Assembly (NCBI GenBank): GCA_050247435.1
Contig: JBFWUF010000013.1
Coordinates: forward strand, 62,001 to 126,000
Direction of reading: 5' to 3'
Source: JAJVID01 sp050247435
Lineage (GTDB): Bacteria > Acidobacteriota > Blastocatellia > RBC074
DNA length: 64,000 nt
Shown here: positions 17,581-26,869 of the stretch, in pieces
Numbering within the stretch: the first letter of the stretch is position 1
Layout of the letters: each line of letters starts with the position of its first letter
Position numbers and translations under genes: made by a program
Notes under the pieces: model-generated
The model's input: only the letters and a program-made list of their open reading frames with translations
The model's database searches: none
What the model was told of the DNA's origin: nothing

Positions 17581-19764
17581 ATGAAAAAACTGGGACTGTT
17601 TTTCGTTTTCGCGCTGGCGCTTTCGTTCGGTCACAGCGCGTCGACGAGTGGGCAAAACGCTGAATCCCAGCAGTGGGAGCAACAGGCGCGCAACATCACG
17701 ATCATCCGCGATGATTGGGGCATCGCGCACGTTTACGGCAAGACGGACGCCGATGCGGTCTTCGGCGCCATCTATGCCCAGGCCGAGGACGATTTCAACC
17801 GGATCGAGACGAACTATCTCAACTCGATGGGACGGCTGGCGGAGGCTGAGGGCGAGTCCGCCGTGTGGCGCGATTTGCGCATGAAGCTGTTCATTGATCC
17901 CGCGGCGCTGAAGACGCAATACGAGGCAAGCCCGACGTGGTTGAAATCGCTGATGAACGCCTGGGCCGATGGGCTGAATTTTTATCTGGCGAAACATCCG
18001 CAAGTGAAACCGCGAGTCATCCATCACTTCGAGCCGTGGATGGCGCTCTCTTTCAGCGAAGGCAGCATCGGCGGCGACATTGAGACCATCAACCTGGATC
18101 AGTTGCAATCTTTCTACGGCGCCAGCCAGTCGGCAGCCAGGTCGAATGAGGAAGATGAACAATCGCTTTTCGCCGGGCCTGAGCCAACTGGATCGAACGG
18201 CATCGCCATTGCGCCATCGAACACAAAGGCGCGGCGCGCGTTGCTGCTCATCAATCCGCACACATCTTTCTTCTTCAGGTCTGAATTGCAGATGACCAGC
18301 GAGGAAGGCTTGAACGCCTACGGCGCCGCCACCTGGGGACAGTTCTTCATCTATCAGGGTTTCAACGAGCGATGTGGCTGGATGCACACTTCCAGCGCCG
18401 TTGACGCCATAGACAGGTATCTCGAAACCGTGGTCAAGAAAGGCGACCGTTACTTTTACAAGCACGGGAATGAAGAGCGCCCGGTCACGACCTCCACGAT
18501 CAAGATTCCCTATAAAACCGATCAGGGAATGGCCGAGAAGACCTTCACCGTTTACCGCACTCATCACGGGCCGATCATCGCCTCGGCGCAAGGCAAATGG
18601 GTCAGCATCAGCCTGATGCATGAACCGGTGAAGGCGCTGACGCAGTCTTACCTGCGCACGAAGGCGAAAAACTACAAAGAGTTCAAGCAGACGATGGAAC
18701 TGCACACCAACTCGTCGAACAACACGATCTACGCGGATGCTGACGGCGCCATCGCCTATTTCCACGGGAACTTTATCCCACGGCGCGATCTCAAATTCGA
18801 CTGGACTAAGTTGGTGGATGGCAGCGATCCGGCGACCGATTGGCGCGGCTTGCTGGCGGTGGACGAAGCGCCGAATTTGCTGAATCCGGCGAGCGGCTGG
18901 CTCTACAACGCCAACGACTGGCCGTGGCAGGCGGCGGGGACGAGCAGCCTGAAGAAAAGCGATTATCCGGCCTATGTTGATTCGGGCGTTGAATCGGCGC
19001 GCGGACACCACGCTGTCCGGGTGCTGCAAGGCAAAAAAGATTTCACGCTCGATTCGCTGATCGCGGCGGCTTATGACAGCTATTTGCCCTGGTTCGAGAA
19101 GCCGATACCCGCGCTGGTCAATGCGTGGGAGAAGATGCCGGCGTCCGATCCGCTCAAAGCGAAAACCTCCGAGCAAATCTCTCTGCTGCGCGCGTGGAAT
19201 CTGCGGTGGTCGGTAGCGTCCGTTCCGACCTCGCTCGCCATCTTCTGGGCGGAAGACCTTCAACGCAAAGTGCGACGCACGGGACTGGTCGCCGCCGGTT
19301 ACATTGCCAATGAAGCGACGGCGGAACAATCGCTGCAATCGCTCGCAGCCGCATCCGACAAACTCGCGGCAGACTTCGGAACGTGGAAGACGCCATGGGG
19401 CGACATCAACCGCTTCCAGCGCCTGACCGGCGACATCGTTCATCCGTTCAACGACGCCGGCCCCAGCCTGCCGGTGGGCTTCACGTCCGCTGCGTGGGGA
19501 TCGCTGGCCTCGTTCGGCGCGCGCCCGTACAAGGGTTCAAAGAAGATATACGGAACGAGCGGCAACAGCTTTGTGGCCGTCGTCGAATTCGGCAAGACCG
19601 TGCGCGCCAAAGCCGTGAGCGCGGGCGGAGAAAGCGGCAATCCGTCGTCGCGACACTTCAACGATCAGGCGAAACGTTACAGCGCTGGCGAGCTGCGGGA
19701 AGTGTATTTCTACCGCTCGCAGCTCAAGGGCCACACCGAGCGGACATATCAGCCGGGAAATTAG
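17581..19764 (+). CDS. Penicillin acylase family Ntn hydrolase (acylase)
   Basis: A 727-residue exported precursor that should self-cleave into alpha and beta chains. A signal peptide spans about 1-24, and the alpha part contains DDWGIAHVYGKTDADAVFG. The likely autocleavage site and nucleophile is Ser205 in TGSNGIAIAPS, typical of the family (G|SN). Other conserved parts are LLLINPHTSF, TIYADADGAIAYFHGNF and a C-terminal GNSFVAVVEFG. The family includes acyl-homoserine-lactone acylases and beta-lactam acylases. AGGAG precedes the ATG by 9 bases. It lies between two C-N hydrolase genes, suggesting a pathway for an amide compound. Confidence 0.93.
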   Translation: MKKLGLFFVFALALSFGHSASTSGQNAESQQWEQQARNITIIRDDWGIAHVYGKTDADAVFGAIYAQAEDDFNRIETNYLNSMGRLAEAEGESAVWRDLRMKLFIDPAALKTQYEASPTWLKSLMNAWADGLNFYLAKHPQVKPRVIHHFEPWMALSFSEGSIGGDIETINLDQLQSFYGASQSAARSNEEDEQSLFAGPEPTGSNGIAIAPSNTKARRALLLINPHTSFFFRSELQMTSEEGLNAYGAATWGQFFIYQGFNERCGWMHTSSAVDAIDRYLETVVKKGDRYFYKHGNEERPVTTSTIKIPYKTDQGMAEKTFTVYRTHHGPIIASAQGKWVSISLMHEPVKALTQSYLRTKAKNYKEFKQTMELHTNSSNNTIYADADGAIAYFHGNFIPRRDLKFDWTKLVDGSDPATDWRGLLAVDEAPNLLNPASGWLYNANDWPWQAAGTSSLKKSDYPAYVDSGVESARGHHAVRVLQGKKDFTLDSLIAAAYDSYLPWFEKPIPALVNAWEKMPASDPLKAKTSEQISLLRAWNLRWSVASVPTSLAIFWAEDLQRKVRRTGLVAAGYIANEATAEQSLQSLAAASDKLAADFGTWKTPWGDINRFQRLTGDIVHPFNDAGPSLPVGFTSAAWGSLASFGARPYKGSKKIYGTSGNSFVAVVEFGKTVRAKAVSAGGESGNPSSRHFNDQAKRYSAGELREVYFYRSQLKGHTERTYQPGN

Positions 19765-19786
19765 GCCGGGAAACCAGGAGGATGAA

Positions 19787-20620
19787 ATGAACCTGTTGTT
19801 GGCATTTTTGTTGTCGGCGGTGATGACGAACGATTCGACGCTGGTGGTGGGAGCGTTGCGCGTGATGCCGGTGCGTTGGGACAAGGAGGCGAATTTTCAG
19901 AAGCTGGACAAATACGCGCGGCTGGCGGCGGAGCAGGGAGCGCAACTGGTGGTCACGCCGGAAGGTTTCATGGATGGATACATCAGCAACGACGCCGATC
20001 TGGATCGCCAGAAGTATCTGGCCATCGGCGAACCAATTGACGGGCCGATGATGCGCCGCGTCGGGAACTTGAGCCGCGAGTTGAAAATCTATTTGATGGT
20101 CGGGTTTTCCGAACGTCGTGGCGAGCAGATGTACAACACAGCGGCGCTCTTCGGGCCGGACGGCAAGCTAGCGCATCGTTATTCCAAAACGCACGTCGGC
20201 AGCGAACGTCACAACGCGCAAGGCACGGAGTTCCCGGTCGTGGAAACGCCGCTCGGACGCTGGGGCACGTTGATTTGCCTTGATCGTCAATTGCCGGAGA
20301 CTTCGCGCATCCTGGCGATCAAAGGGGCGCAGTTGATTCTGAATCCTTCTTACGGTTCGTACGGCGAGATGAATGAAGTGATGATGCGCACGCGCGCTTA
20401 CGAAAACAGCGTGTACCTGGCTTTCGTCCATCCGCAGAACGCGCTGATTATTGATCCCAAAGGCGCGATCATCGCGCGGGACGACCCCAAAGCTGGCGAC
20501 CAGATTGTGACCGCGCGCATTACGCTCGATGACCGCGTGGGGCGCGGCATTGTGCGCGGGCGTCGCCCGGAAATTTACGGCGAAATTCTGAACAAGCCAA
20601 AACTTGAGAAGAAGAAGTAA
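19787..20620 (+). CDS. Carbon-nitrogen hydrolase (nitrilase superfamily), second copy
   Basis: A 277-residue nitrilase-superfamily protein with a short hydrophobic leader (1-13) that may be a signal peptide. The triad is Glu59 (VVTPEGFMDGY), Lys134 (RYSKTHV) and Cys164 (LICLDRQLPE). The domain resembles amidases and N-carbamoyl hydrolases. AGGAGG is 5 bases before the ATG. It begins 22 bases after the acylase stop, so probably the same transcript. It is clearly distinct from the Tat-exported copy upstream. Confidence 0.92.
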   Translation: MNLLLAFLLSAVMTNDSTLVVGALRVMPVRWDKEANFQKLDKYARLAAEQGAQLVVTPEGFMDGYISNDADLDRQKYLAIGEPIDGPMMRRVGNLSRELKIYLMVGFSERRGEQMYNTAALFGPDGKLAHRYSKTHVGSERHNAQGTEFPVVETPLGRWGTLICLDRQLPETSRILAIKGAQLILNPSYGSYGEMNEVMMRTRAYENSVYLAFVHPQNALIIDPKGAIIARDDPKAGDQIVTARITLDDRVGRGIVRGRRPEIYGEILNKPKLEKKK

Positions 20621-20653
20621 GACCGATTCGTCCATCCGCAAAGGTAGATTCCC

Positions 20654-21685
20654 ATGCGCTTTCATCGCTTCACCGCGCGCTCGGCTTCAATACGCTCGCG
20701 CGGCTTACGAGTATTCTTATTGGTCGCCATCAGCGCCGCCTTGTGTGCCGGTCAAACCGTGCGCGATGAACTTCCATCAGCCGGATTGTTCGGCTTACGC
20801 GAGATGGATTTCCATCTGCATTCCGGGATGGAACGTCCGGTCGAACTGGCTGCGTGGATTGATCTGGCCGTATCGGATGGCCGGAGAGTGTTTTTGCTGC
20901 TCGATCACATCGAGCTTTACCGGAAGTCTCCGCAGGATTATGAAGCCTGGCGCACGAAAGGCGGCTTTCAGGCGCGCTACCCGCTCGGCGCGGTAGGTCA
21001 CAAAGCTTTGTTCGCCGACTTTGATGCCATCGCCCAACGCAAAGACATTCTGGTTTTCAAAGGCTGGGAGATTGGCGAAAGGGAATTGGACGAAGGTTTG
21101 GAAACCGCGCCGATGCAAATGGTGGACGTGATCGGATGGCACATCGGCCCGAATCACGGCGGCGAACCGCCGAACGGACAGACCTTGCTGAAACGTGTGC
21201 GGCAGATCAAAGAAGCGCAGAAGCAATTTCCCGTGCCGATGATCGTGTTTCATCCGTTCCCGATGCGCTACGAAAATCTATGGCGTGCGGCGCAAAAAAA
21301 CGGGCGCGACAAGCGCAGCATCACGGTGCAGGAATATCGTTTCTTCCGCCCCGGCGAGCAGGAGGAGTTGATTCGCTTGCTGAAAGGAACATCCATCTAC
21401 ATTGAAATGAGCCACGCCACCGAGCAATATTTCGACGAGCCTGCCTGTCGTGAAGCCTTGATTGCCGACGTTGCGCCGCTCGTGCAAGCCGGAGTTCAAT
21501 TCACCGTTTCAACTGACAATCATCATCTGCGCGCGGCGAACAAATCGTTTGACCCCGCGCGCTATTGTGAGCCAGCCGGAATCACGGCGGCGAACACCAA
21601 TGGAATTATCCGCGAACTGCTCGCGCTACGCGCCAGACGCTCTCTCGCAGAGGCTGGGGCGCAGCGTGGGCTTGAAAGAAAATAG
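20654..21685 (+). CDS. Secreted PHP-domain metal-dependent phosphoesterase-like protein
   Basis: A 343-residue exported protein; a hydrophobic segment at about 18-33 follows an Arg-rich N-terminus. PHP-type metal motifs are visible: H54-x-H56 (DFHLHSG), D84-H85 (LLLDHIE), MIVFHPFPMRY and the C-terminal STDNHHL. PHP proteins are phosphoesterases or nucleases; the substrate here is unknown. The gene follows the nitrilase gene by 33 bases and the phosphatase gene starts 10 bases after its stop, so the three likely share a transcript. Confidence 0.85.
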   Translation: MRFHRFTARSASIRSRGLRVFLLVAISAALCAGQTVRDELPSAGLFGLREMDFHLHSGMERPVELAAWIDLAVSDGRRVFLLLDHIELYRKSPQDYEAWRTKGGFQARYPLGAVGHKALFADFDAIAQRKDILVFKGWEIGERELDEGLETAPMQMVDVIGWHIGPNHGGEPPNGQTLLKRVRQIKEAQKQFPVPMIVFHPFPMRYENLWRAAQKNGRDKRSITVQEYRFFRPGEQEELIRLLKGTSIYIEMSHATEQYFDEPACREALIADVAPLVQAGVQFTVSTDNHHLRAANKSFDPARYCEPAGITAANTNGIIRELLALRARRSLAEAGAQRGLERK

Positions 21686-21695
21686 GAGCATAAAC

Positions 21696-23108
21696 ATGCG
21701 CGTTCAATTGATTGCCTTATTTTTGGCTGTGGTCTTTTACGGCAATGCGACTTTCGTTTATGGCCAGACAGCGCAGCCGGCGCAACAAAGTCAATCGTCC
21801 ATTGACTCCCAACTCGGCAAGCTGCCGCCCGCGTTGCGCGAGCAGGGAAGTGTCTTGCTCAATCAGCGTGACGATGCGCAGCGCGCGCGGCTGGTGCGAG
21901 ATCTGGCCAGAACGCACGGGGCGAACGTCGTGGAATTCCTCTTGTCGGTGCTGGCCGCTGATCCCGCGCCGCGCGTGCGGGCTGAGGTGATAGATCGGCT
22001 GAGCCGCTACGCCACTCCGCCAATCCGTCAGGCGCTGGAACATCACGCCGCCGCCGATCCCGATACGAATGTGGCTTTGCTGGCGCTCAATCAGTTGCGC
22101 GAACTACAGACTCGCGAGTTGGCGCGGGTGCTCGGACGGCGGATCGAGCAAGCGCGGGCAAGCGGCAATGAAGCGGAGTTGCGACGCCTCGCCCAGGAAC
22201 AGGAGCGCTGGATTTCGCTGGTCAGGGGGACGATGCTGCCATCCTTCCTGCGCACGCCGCCGCCGCTGTTTTCGCTGAAAGAATCTGGCCAGGCAGTGCG
22301 CGTGCTGGCATTCGGCGATTTCGGCAACGGCTCTGAAGGGCAAAAACAGGTGGCCGCCGCGATGCTGAAAACTCATCGCCAAACGCCCTTCGATTTTGCC
22401 ATCACGCTCGGCGATAACTTCTACAGCGCCGGAATGGCGAGCCTCAGCGATCCGCGCTGGAAGACCTGGTGGGACGCGCTCTATGACCCGCTGGGCATCA
22501 AGTTTTACGCCACGCTCGGCAACCACGACTGGGGTTTGGCCGACAGCCCGGCGGCTGAAATCCTCTACACGCGCCAGAGTCCAAGTTGGCGCATGCCCGC
22601 GCCCTACTACACCTTCACGGCTGGGCCGGTGCAGTTCTTCGCGCTCGACAGCAATGAAATTTCGGAGGCGCAGTTGCTTTGGCTCAATGACGAACTGGCG
22701 AAGAGCAGCGCGCGGTGGAAGCTTGTTTACTGCCATCATCCGATTTATTCCGCCGGCGCGCATGCCGATAACCAGGGTTTGATCAAACGGCTGTTGCCGA
22801 TCTTGAAGGGGAAGGTGGATGTTTACCTGGCCGGACACGATCACGATTTGCAGCACTTGAAAGCCGAGGATGGCGTGCATTTCTTTATTTCGGGCGGCGC
22901 CGGGGCCGGGCTGCGCGAACCCCAATCTGGACCGCGCTCGCTCTTCGCCACCGCCACGCACGGGTTCAGCGTCGTGGAGGCCGATGACAAACAATTGAAG
23001 GTCAGATTTATTGACGCCGCGTTGAAGCAGTTATACCAGGCCACGCTGGTCAAGACGGGGGCGACCGCCGTTTTAGCCGACGCTGAAAAAAGCGGCTCGC
23101 CGGATTGA
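21696..23108 (+). CDS. Secreted metallophosphoesterase (purple/tartrate-resistant acid phosphatase-like) with N-terminal helical region
   Basis: A 470-residue exported enzyme. After a signal peptide (1-24), a helical region (40-180) reads like HEAT-type repeats. The calcineurin-like domain (200-460) has GDFGNG (D208), LGDNFYSAG (D240), GNHDWG (276-278), YCHHPIYSAGAH and AGHDHDLQHL, a set close to tartrate-resistant acid phosphatases. The ATG at 21696 has AGGAG 7 bases upstream; the frame is open back to 21462 but that overlaps the PHP gene. An intrinsic terminator follows. Confidence 0.93.
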   Translation: MRVQLIALFLAVVFYGNATFVYGQTAQPAQQSQSSIDSQLGKLPPALREQGSVLLNQRDDAQRARLVRDLARTHGANVVEFLLSVLAADPAPRVRAEVIDRLSRYATPPIRQALEHHAAADPDTNVALLALNQLRELQTRELARVLGRRIEQARASGNEAELRRLAQEQERWISLVRGTMLPSFLRTPPPLFSLKESGQAVRVLAFGDFGNGSEGQKQVAAAMLKTHRQTPFDFAITLGDNFYSAGMASLSDPRWKTWWDALYDPLGIKFYATLGNHDWGLADSPAAEILYTRQSPSWRMPAPYYTFTAGPVQFFALDSNEISEAQLLWLNDELAKSSARWKLVYCHHPIYSAGAHADNQGLIKRLLPILKGKVDVYLAGHDHDLQHLKAEDGVHFFISGGAGAGLREPQSGPRSLFATATHGFSVVEADDKQLKVRFIDAALKQLYQATLVKTGATAVLADAEKSGSPD

Positions 23109-23166
23109 TTGCTTGGCATTCAAACCAGTCCGCCGCTCTGGTTTTTTCGGAACGATAAGCTCGACT

Positions 23167-23199
23167 AAAAAGCGCCTATCCTGACAGATAGGCGCTTTT
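23167..23199. terminator. Bidirectional intrinsic terminator
   Basis: AAAAGCGCCTATC (23168-23180) and GATAGGCGCTTTT (23187-23199) form a perfect 13-bp stem with a 6-base loop. A-tracts and T-tracts at the ends allow termination in both directions. It sits between the convergent phosphatase and lectin-protease genes. Confidence 0.9.
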
Positions 23200-23294
23200 G
23201 CGAAGCTGAATTGCCAACGAAAGACGCCTTGGTCAGCCCGCAAACCAATCGTCCAGGTACCTGCTGATTTCCAGGGCTATAGGTGCGCCCGCTG

Positions 23295-24713
23295 TTACGG
23301 CCTGTAGCCCTCGCACGAGAATGTCGCGCGAGAGGTAAAGAAGTCTTTCAGCACTGCCTCCTGTGCCGGAGACAAGGTACCGCCAGGAGTCCCAAACCAG
23401 TTCTGGATACCCCAGGCGAACCCCTCCACGCCGTTGAACAGATTTACCGTTTGATCCGGAATATACTTGCGATCAATGGCGTGGGCGAATTCATGGACAA
23501 CCTGGTCGAGCGACCTGGTATCTTTGTCCTGTATTCCAAGTGCAAGGAGGACTTTTATACCTTGTTTGCAGATCATATTTTCCTCGATCCATAAATATGT
23601 ATCACCTGCTCCTCCGCGCAGGACGCTTCCGCTCTTGGGGCCGGTTTGATCTGGCCACATCGTCCCTACGGGGCTGATTTTGCTCAACTCCGACCAGGGT
23701 TCTCCATTGGTCAGATACACTTTGTAACCGTCAAACTTATTCATTGGATATTTCGCCGCTCGGAAACGTTTGGTCATTTCCGTATAAACGTTTGCTACGC
23801 CGTTCAGGGCTGACTGGCTAACTGCTCTTGAGGCGAAGATTTTCAAGGCAGGAGATGGCAGTTCCAGGCATTTTGCCCACCCCGGTTCAGGACTGCATGG
23901 CTTCACATTAGGTTTATTCGTGAAGACATTGATGGCCGGAGCGAGATTCCCGTCGCTCGACCACAGTATCCCGCCAGTGGCGGAAACCAACTGAAGCGCT
24001 CCGGAAAACGTCAGGTTCAGTTTCGCCTTGGCGTCAGGCCTGCCCGGTGTTGTCCAAATGGCTTTTCCTTTCGCGTCGTCGTCATAGACTACGAGTTTGC
24101 CCTGCGGTGAAACTTCGACGCGATCCGACTGGGAGAAATTGTTCGAGACTTGATTCAGTCCCCAAACAAATCCATCACTTTTGGTTGCGACTACCAAATT
24201 GCCATCGTTCGCAAAAATGAGAAAGTGATTGCCCGATGGCGAGGGATACTTCATGCCTCGCTTAAGGCCTGTTCCAGCAAGTATAGGGAACTTTGTCGCC
24301 ATTACAGCATTTGACGGCTGCTTGCCAACAGCATTTGGCTGCTGTTTAGCAGCGGGGGCGCTGGGGTTTGCAACATTTGACGTAGCAGACCCAATGATGA
24401 TCCGAGATGGGTTAGTCGGATTAGCGACAAACTCCCTAAGAAGCTTGTTAGCGCCGACTTCGCGAACACGAAAAACATGACCGTTGTATCCCATACCTTT
24501 GAATGTTCCGCCAGGCGCAACCTGTTGGTTTGAGCGTCCTTCTTTGCACTTGTGGTCAACAAAATTGACGATAAACGGCTTGTCCGTTTTATTGACGATC
24601 TCAAAATTTACTTTTCTGCCGTCCACTTCTTTTGAGCAGGCATTCTGCGCTGAGATACTGTCGGTTGCGACAATTATCAGCCCTGACAACATCAATGCGT
24701 TGATCTTTTTCAT
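23295..24713 (-). CDS. Secreted VHL-beta / bulb-lectin / HExxH metalloprotease multidomain protein
   Basis: A 472-residue exported protein with three recognisable parts. After a signal peptide (1-22), residues 35-100 read as a VHL-beta-like domain (VNFEIVNKTDKPFIV, VAPGG, YNGHVFRVRE). Residues 150-255 resemble a bulb-type mannose-binding lectin with repeated FANDGNLVVA, PQGKLVVYDDD and ILWSSDGN, although the mannose-site residues are degenerate. Residues 285-472 hold a zinc-protease motif, H407-E-F-A-H411-AID, with E430 in GVEGFAWGIQNWF as likely third ligand. Four C-terminal Cys could form disulfides. GC is lower than in neighbours. It is divergent from a membrane-anchored regulator. Function unknown; a secreted, glycan-targeted protease is inferred. 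Confidence 0.85.
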   Translation of the reverse strand: MKKINALMLSGLIIVATDSISAQNACSKEVDGRKVNFEIVNKTDKPFIVNFVDHKCKEGRSNQQVAPGGTFKGMGYNGHVFRVREVGANKLLREFVANPTNPSRIIIGSATSNVANPSAPAAKQQPNAVGKQPSNAVMATKFPILAGTGLKRGMKYPSPSGNHFLIFANDGNLVVATKSDGFVWGLNQVSNNFSQSDRVEVSPQGKLVVYDDDAKGKAIWTTPGRPDAKAKLNLTFSGALQLVSATGGILWSSDGNLAPAINVFTNKPNVKPCSPEPGWAKCLELPSPALKIFASRAVSQSALNGVANVYTEMTKRFRAAKYPMNKFDGYKVYLTNGEPWSELSKISPVGTMWPDQTGPKSGSVLRGGAGDTYLWIEENMICKQGIKVLLALGIQDKDTRSLDQVVHEFAHAIDRKYIPDQTVNLFNGVEGFAWGIQNWFGTPGGTLSPAQEAVLKDFFTSRATFSCEGYRP

Positions 24714-24838
24714 AGATTTTTTCCTCTTAAATTTAGACTTGACGGCATATTGGAGGGGGCAAAATGCCAGACTGACGCTTAGCAGGCGTCAGCCGTGCGA
24801 CACTACAATTTTTGGCATTGCGAGTCTGGATTTCTTCA

Positions 24839-24935
24839 GGATTTTTTTTGGAGTTTTATGAGCAAATAACACCGCTTGATGGCAATCCCGTCGTTGGATA
24901 TATTCCGAGGCGCTCAGGCCTGGATTTTTTTTGGA
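24839..24935. promoter_or_regulatory. 14-bp direct repeats upstream of the wHTH regulator
   Basis: GGATTTTTTTTGGA occurs at 24839-24852 and again at 24922-24935, 83 bases apart, in the 266-base gap between the divergent protease and regulator genes. Direct repeats are the usual target form of OmpR/ToxR-type winged helices, so an autoregulatory site is possible. Low sequence complexity weakens the call. Confidence 0.3.
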
Positions 24936-24979
24936 TTTCGGTGGATTGCGACAAGGTAGACGAATACGGGGGACTCACT

Positions 24980-26287
24980 GTGAGCCATCAACTACAAAAG
25001 ACGAGAGAAATTTACCGCTTTAGTGTGTTTCGGCTGGATGTGCAGGAGCGTTGTCTCCGGGCTGGCGAGGAACGCATTTCCCTCACGCCCAAACAATTCG
25101 ACCTGCTGACTTATTTCGTCGAACACGCCGGGCGTGTGATGAAAAAGAGTGAACTGCTCGATGCGGTTTGGGCGGACGCCTATGTCGAGGAAACCACGCT
25201 GGCGCGCAATGTTTCCTGGCTGAGAAAAACAATCGGAGAATACGCGGACGGAGAATCCTATGTCGAAACTGTTGCGAAGATCGGCTATCGGTTTAAAGCA
25301 AAAGTTACACGCTCTGACGAAAACGCGCTGATCGTCGAAGAACAAACCGTTCCGTATTCTCGCGGCGAGGAAACTCTTACGCTTGATGGCGCGACGGCGG
25401 CGGATGAAGCGGAGGAGACGGACAATGAAGAAGCGGAAAAGACGAATTCCTTTTCGCAAAACATTCCGTCCTCCCGTCGCCCCTTATACGCTTTGGCTTT
25501 TCTTTTCATTGGCCTGCCTTTCGTCGCGCTCGGAATGTATTCTTCTCTTTACCGAAGCGACTCCAAAGCTATCGCGCAACCTGTCAACGAAATCAAGGTT
25601 CAGCCGGGAGCCAGCATGAATGTTTCCGCCGATGGATATAATCAACGCGGCATATCGGAAAAAGCCATGCTCAAGGTTGGCTCCATCGTCAGTCTGCGAA
25701 ACCAGTATTCCAACGATGCAGGTTATCTTGACGCCTGGGGACTGGTCAGGAACAAACCTGAATTCTCGATTGTTCCGACTGAAACGATGTTCGTTTCAAC
25801 CCACCCAAACCCAAACAGAGACAATGGCTCCGGGAGTTGGGAGATTGTTTCCGCGGCCGGGAAAAGAGACGGCGAGATGCTTGTGTATGGCGACAAAATC
25901 CACTTGAGAAATATGTATCCCGGCGCCGGATACCTTGATAATTGCGGCTGGATCAAGGATATGCCGGTTTACAAGGACTTTGTTAAAGTCGAAAAGTTTG
26001 CTGTGTTCACCACTTATTCCGAAGACCGTGATAACGGAACCGGTACATGGATCGTCAGTTCAGATAACAAATTCGACGGAAATCCGGTGCTTGAAGGAGA
26101 CGGCATCGTGCTCGAAAACGGTTTACCCGGCGGAGGCTTCCTTGACACTGCTGGTCGCGTGAACGACCTGCCAGCGTTCAATGACTACGATGGCTCACTG
26201 CTCGTATTCATTCACAAAGCATCCACCAGCCGCCGCCCTAACTCCGGCATTTGGGTTATCTCCGGCAGCAAGGCAACTCTCAAATAG
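24980..26287 (+). CDS. Membrane-anchored OmpR/ToxR-type winged-helix regulator with C-terminal triple repeat
   Basis: A 435-residue one-component regulator. Residues 12-108 are a Trans_reg_C winged helix (LTPKQFDLLTYFVEHAGRV, VEETTLARNVSWLRK, GYRF). A linker rich in Glu leads to one membrane helix (about 168-190). The external part has three tandem repeats of about 60 residues (231-292, 301-361, 370-430) with the pattern GYLD and RDNGTGTW, probably a beta-trefoil-like carbohydrate or ligand sensor. The GTG at 24980 is chosen because the winged helix starts there; the frame is open from 24812. GC is low, like the divergent protease gene, which is the likely target. Confidence 0.85.
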   Translation: MSHQLQKTREIYRFSVFRLDVQERCLRAGEERISLTPKQFDLLTYFVEHAGRVMKKSELLDAVWADAYVEETTLARNVSWLRKTIGEYADGESYVETVAKIGYRFKAKVTRSDENALIVEEQTVPYSRGEETLTLDGATAADEAEETDNEEAEKTNSFSQNIPSSRRPLYALAFLFIGLPFVALGMYSSLYRSDSKAIAQPVNEIKVQPGASMNVSADGYNQRGISEKAMLKVGSIVSLRNQYSNDAGYLDAWGLVRNKPEFSIVPTETMFVSTHPNPNRDNGSGSWEIVSAAGKRDGEMLVYGDKIHLRNMYPGAGYLDNCGWIKDMPVYKDFVKVEKFAVFTTYSEDRDNGTGTWIVSSDNKFDGNPVLEGDGIVLENGLPGGGFLDTAGRVNDLPAFNDYDGSLLVFIHKASTSRRPNSGIWVISGSKATLK

Positions 26288-26318
26288 GCGGATGACGCTC
26301 TTCCCCACATGCCCGTTT

Positions 26319-26834
26319 TCATTCATCGGCCACAGCGACGGCCTCGACTTCGAGCAGGTATTCCGGGCGAACAAGCTGTTTCACCACGACCAGTGTGCTG
26401 GCGGGCGGAGCTTCCAGGTTGATGTAGCTGTTCCGAACCTCGCGCAACGCCTGCATCTCCGACGCGTCGGCGAGATAGAAGTTGAGCTTGACCACGTCCT
26501 TGAACGTCGCGCCGCCTTCGGCCAGGCGCGCTTTCAGATTTTCAAAAACCTGTTTCACCTGCGCCCGAAAATCGCCCGCGCCTACCAGCTTGCCCGCCGC
26601 GTCAACCGAGATTTGCCCTGAGATGTATAGCGTGCGGCCGCCGCGCGCTTCAACGACGTGTGAATAACCGGCGGGAGCGCGGTTGATGAAACGAAGCTTC
26701 GCCTGTGATTCCAACATGGTCTTTTTCCCTTTCTGTTTTTGAATCAATTCGGCGCTGAGGCTCGCGCCGAAGCCGACGACGCACAGCAGCAGCGACATGA
26801 CGAGCGCTCTTTTTGCCGTCACGGTAGTGTTCAT
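26319..26834 (-). CDS. RidA/YjgF family protein, exported
   Basis: RidA proteins deaminate reactive enamine/imine intermediates. This 171-residue version has an N-terminal hydrophobic signal (about 10-28) followed by a full RidA domain (45-170): GYSHVVEARGGRTLYISGQ, QVFENLKARLAEGGA and the C-terminal LLEVEAVAV. Typical RidA is about 130 residues and cytoplasmic, so the leader is unusual. The ATG at 26834 has AAAGGAAA upstream. It follows the alpha/beta hydrolase gene by 35 bases on the same strand. Confidence 0.9.
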   Translation of the reverse strand: MNTTVTAKRALVMSLLLCVVGFGASLSAELIQKQKGKKTMLESQAKLRFINRAPAGYSHVVEARGGRTLYISGQISVDAAGKLVGAGDFRAQVKQVFENLKARLAEGGATFKDVVKLNFYLADASEMQALREVRNSYINLEAPPASTLVVVKQLVRPEYLLEVEAVAVADE

Positions 26835-26869
26835 GTTCGATTTCCTTTTGTTCGGGTTAGGGGTGAAGG

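Noticed and set aside
17488..19443. Long open frame of 651 codons on the minus strand
   Set aside because: It lies wholly opposite the penicillin acylase gene, is extremely Arg-rich and shows no family motif; GC-rich codon use on the real strand explains it.
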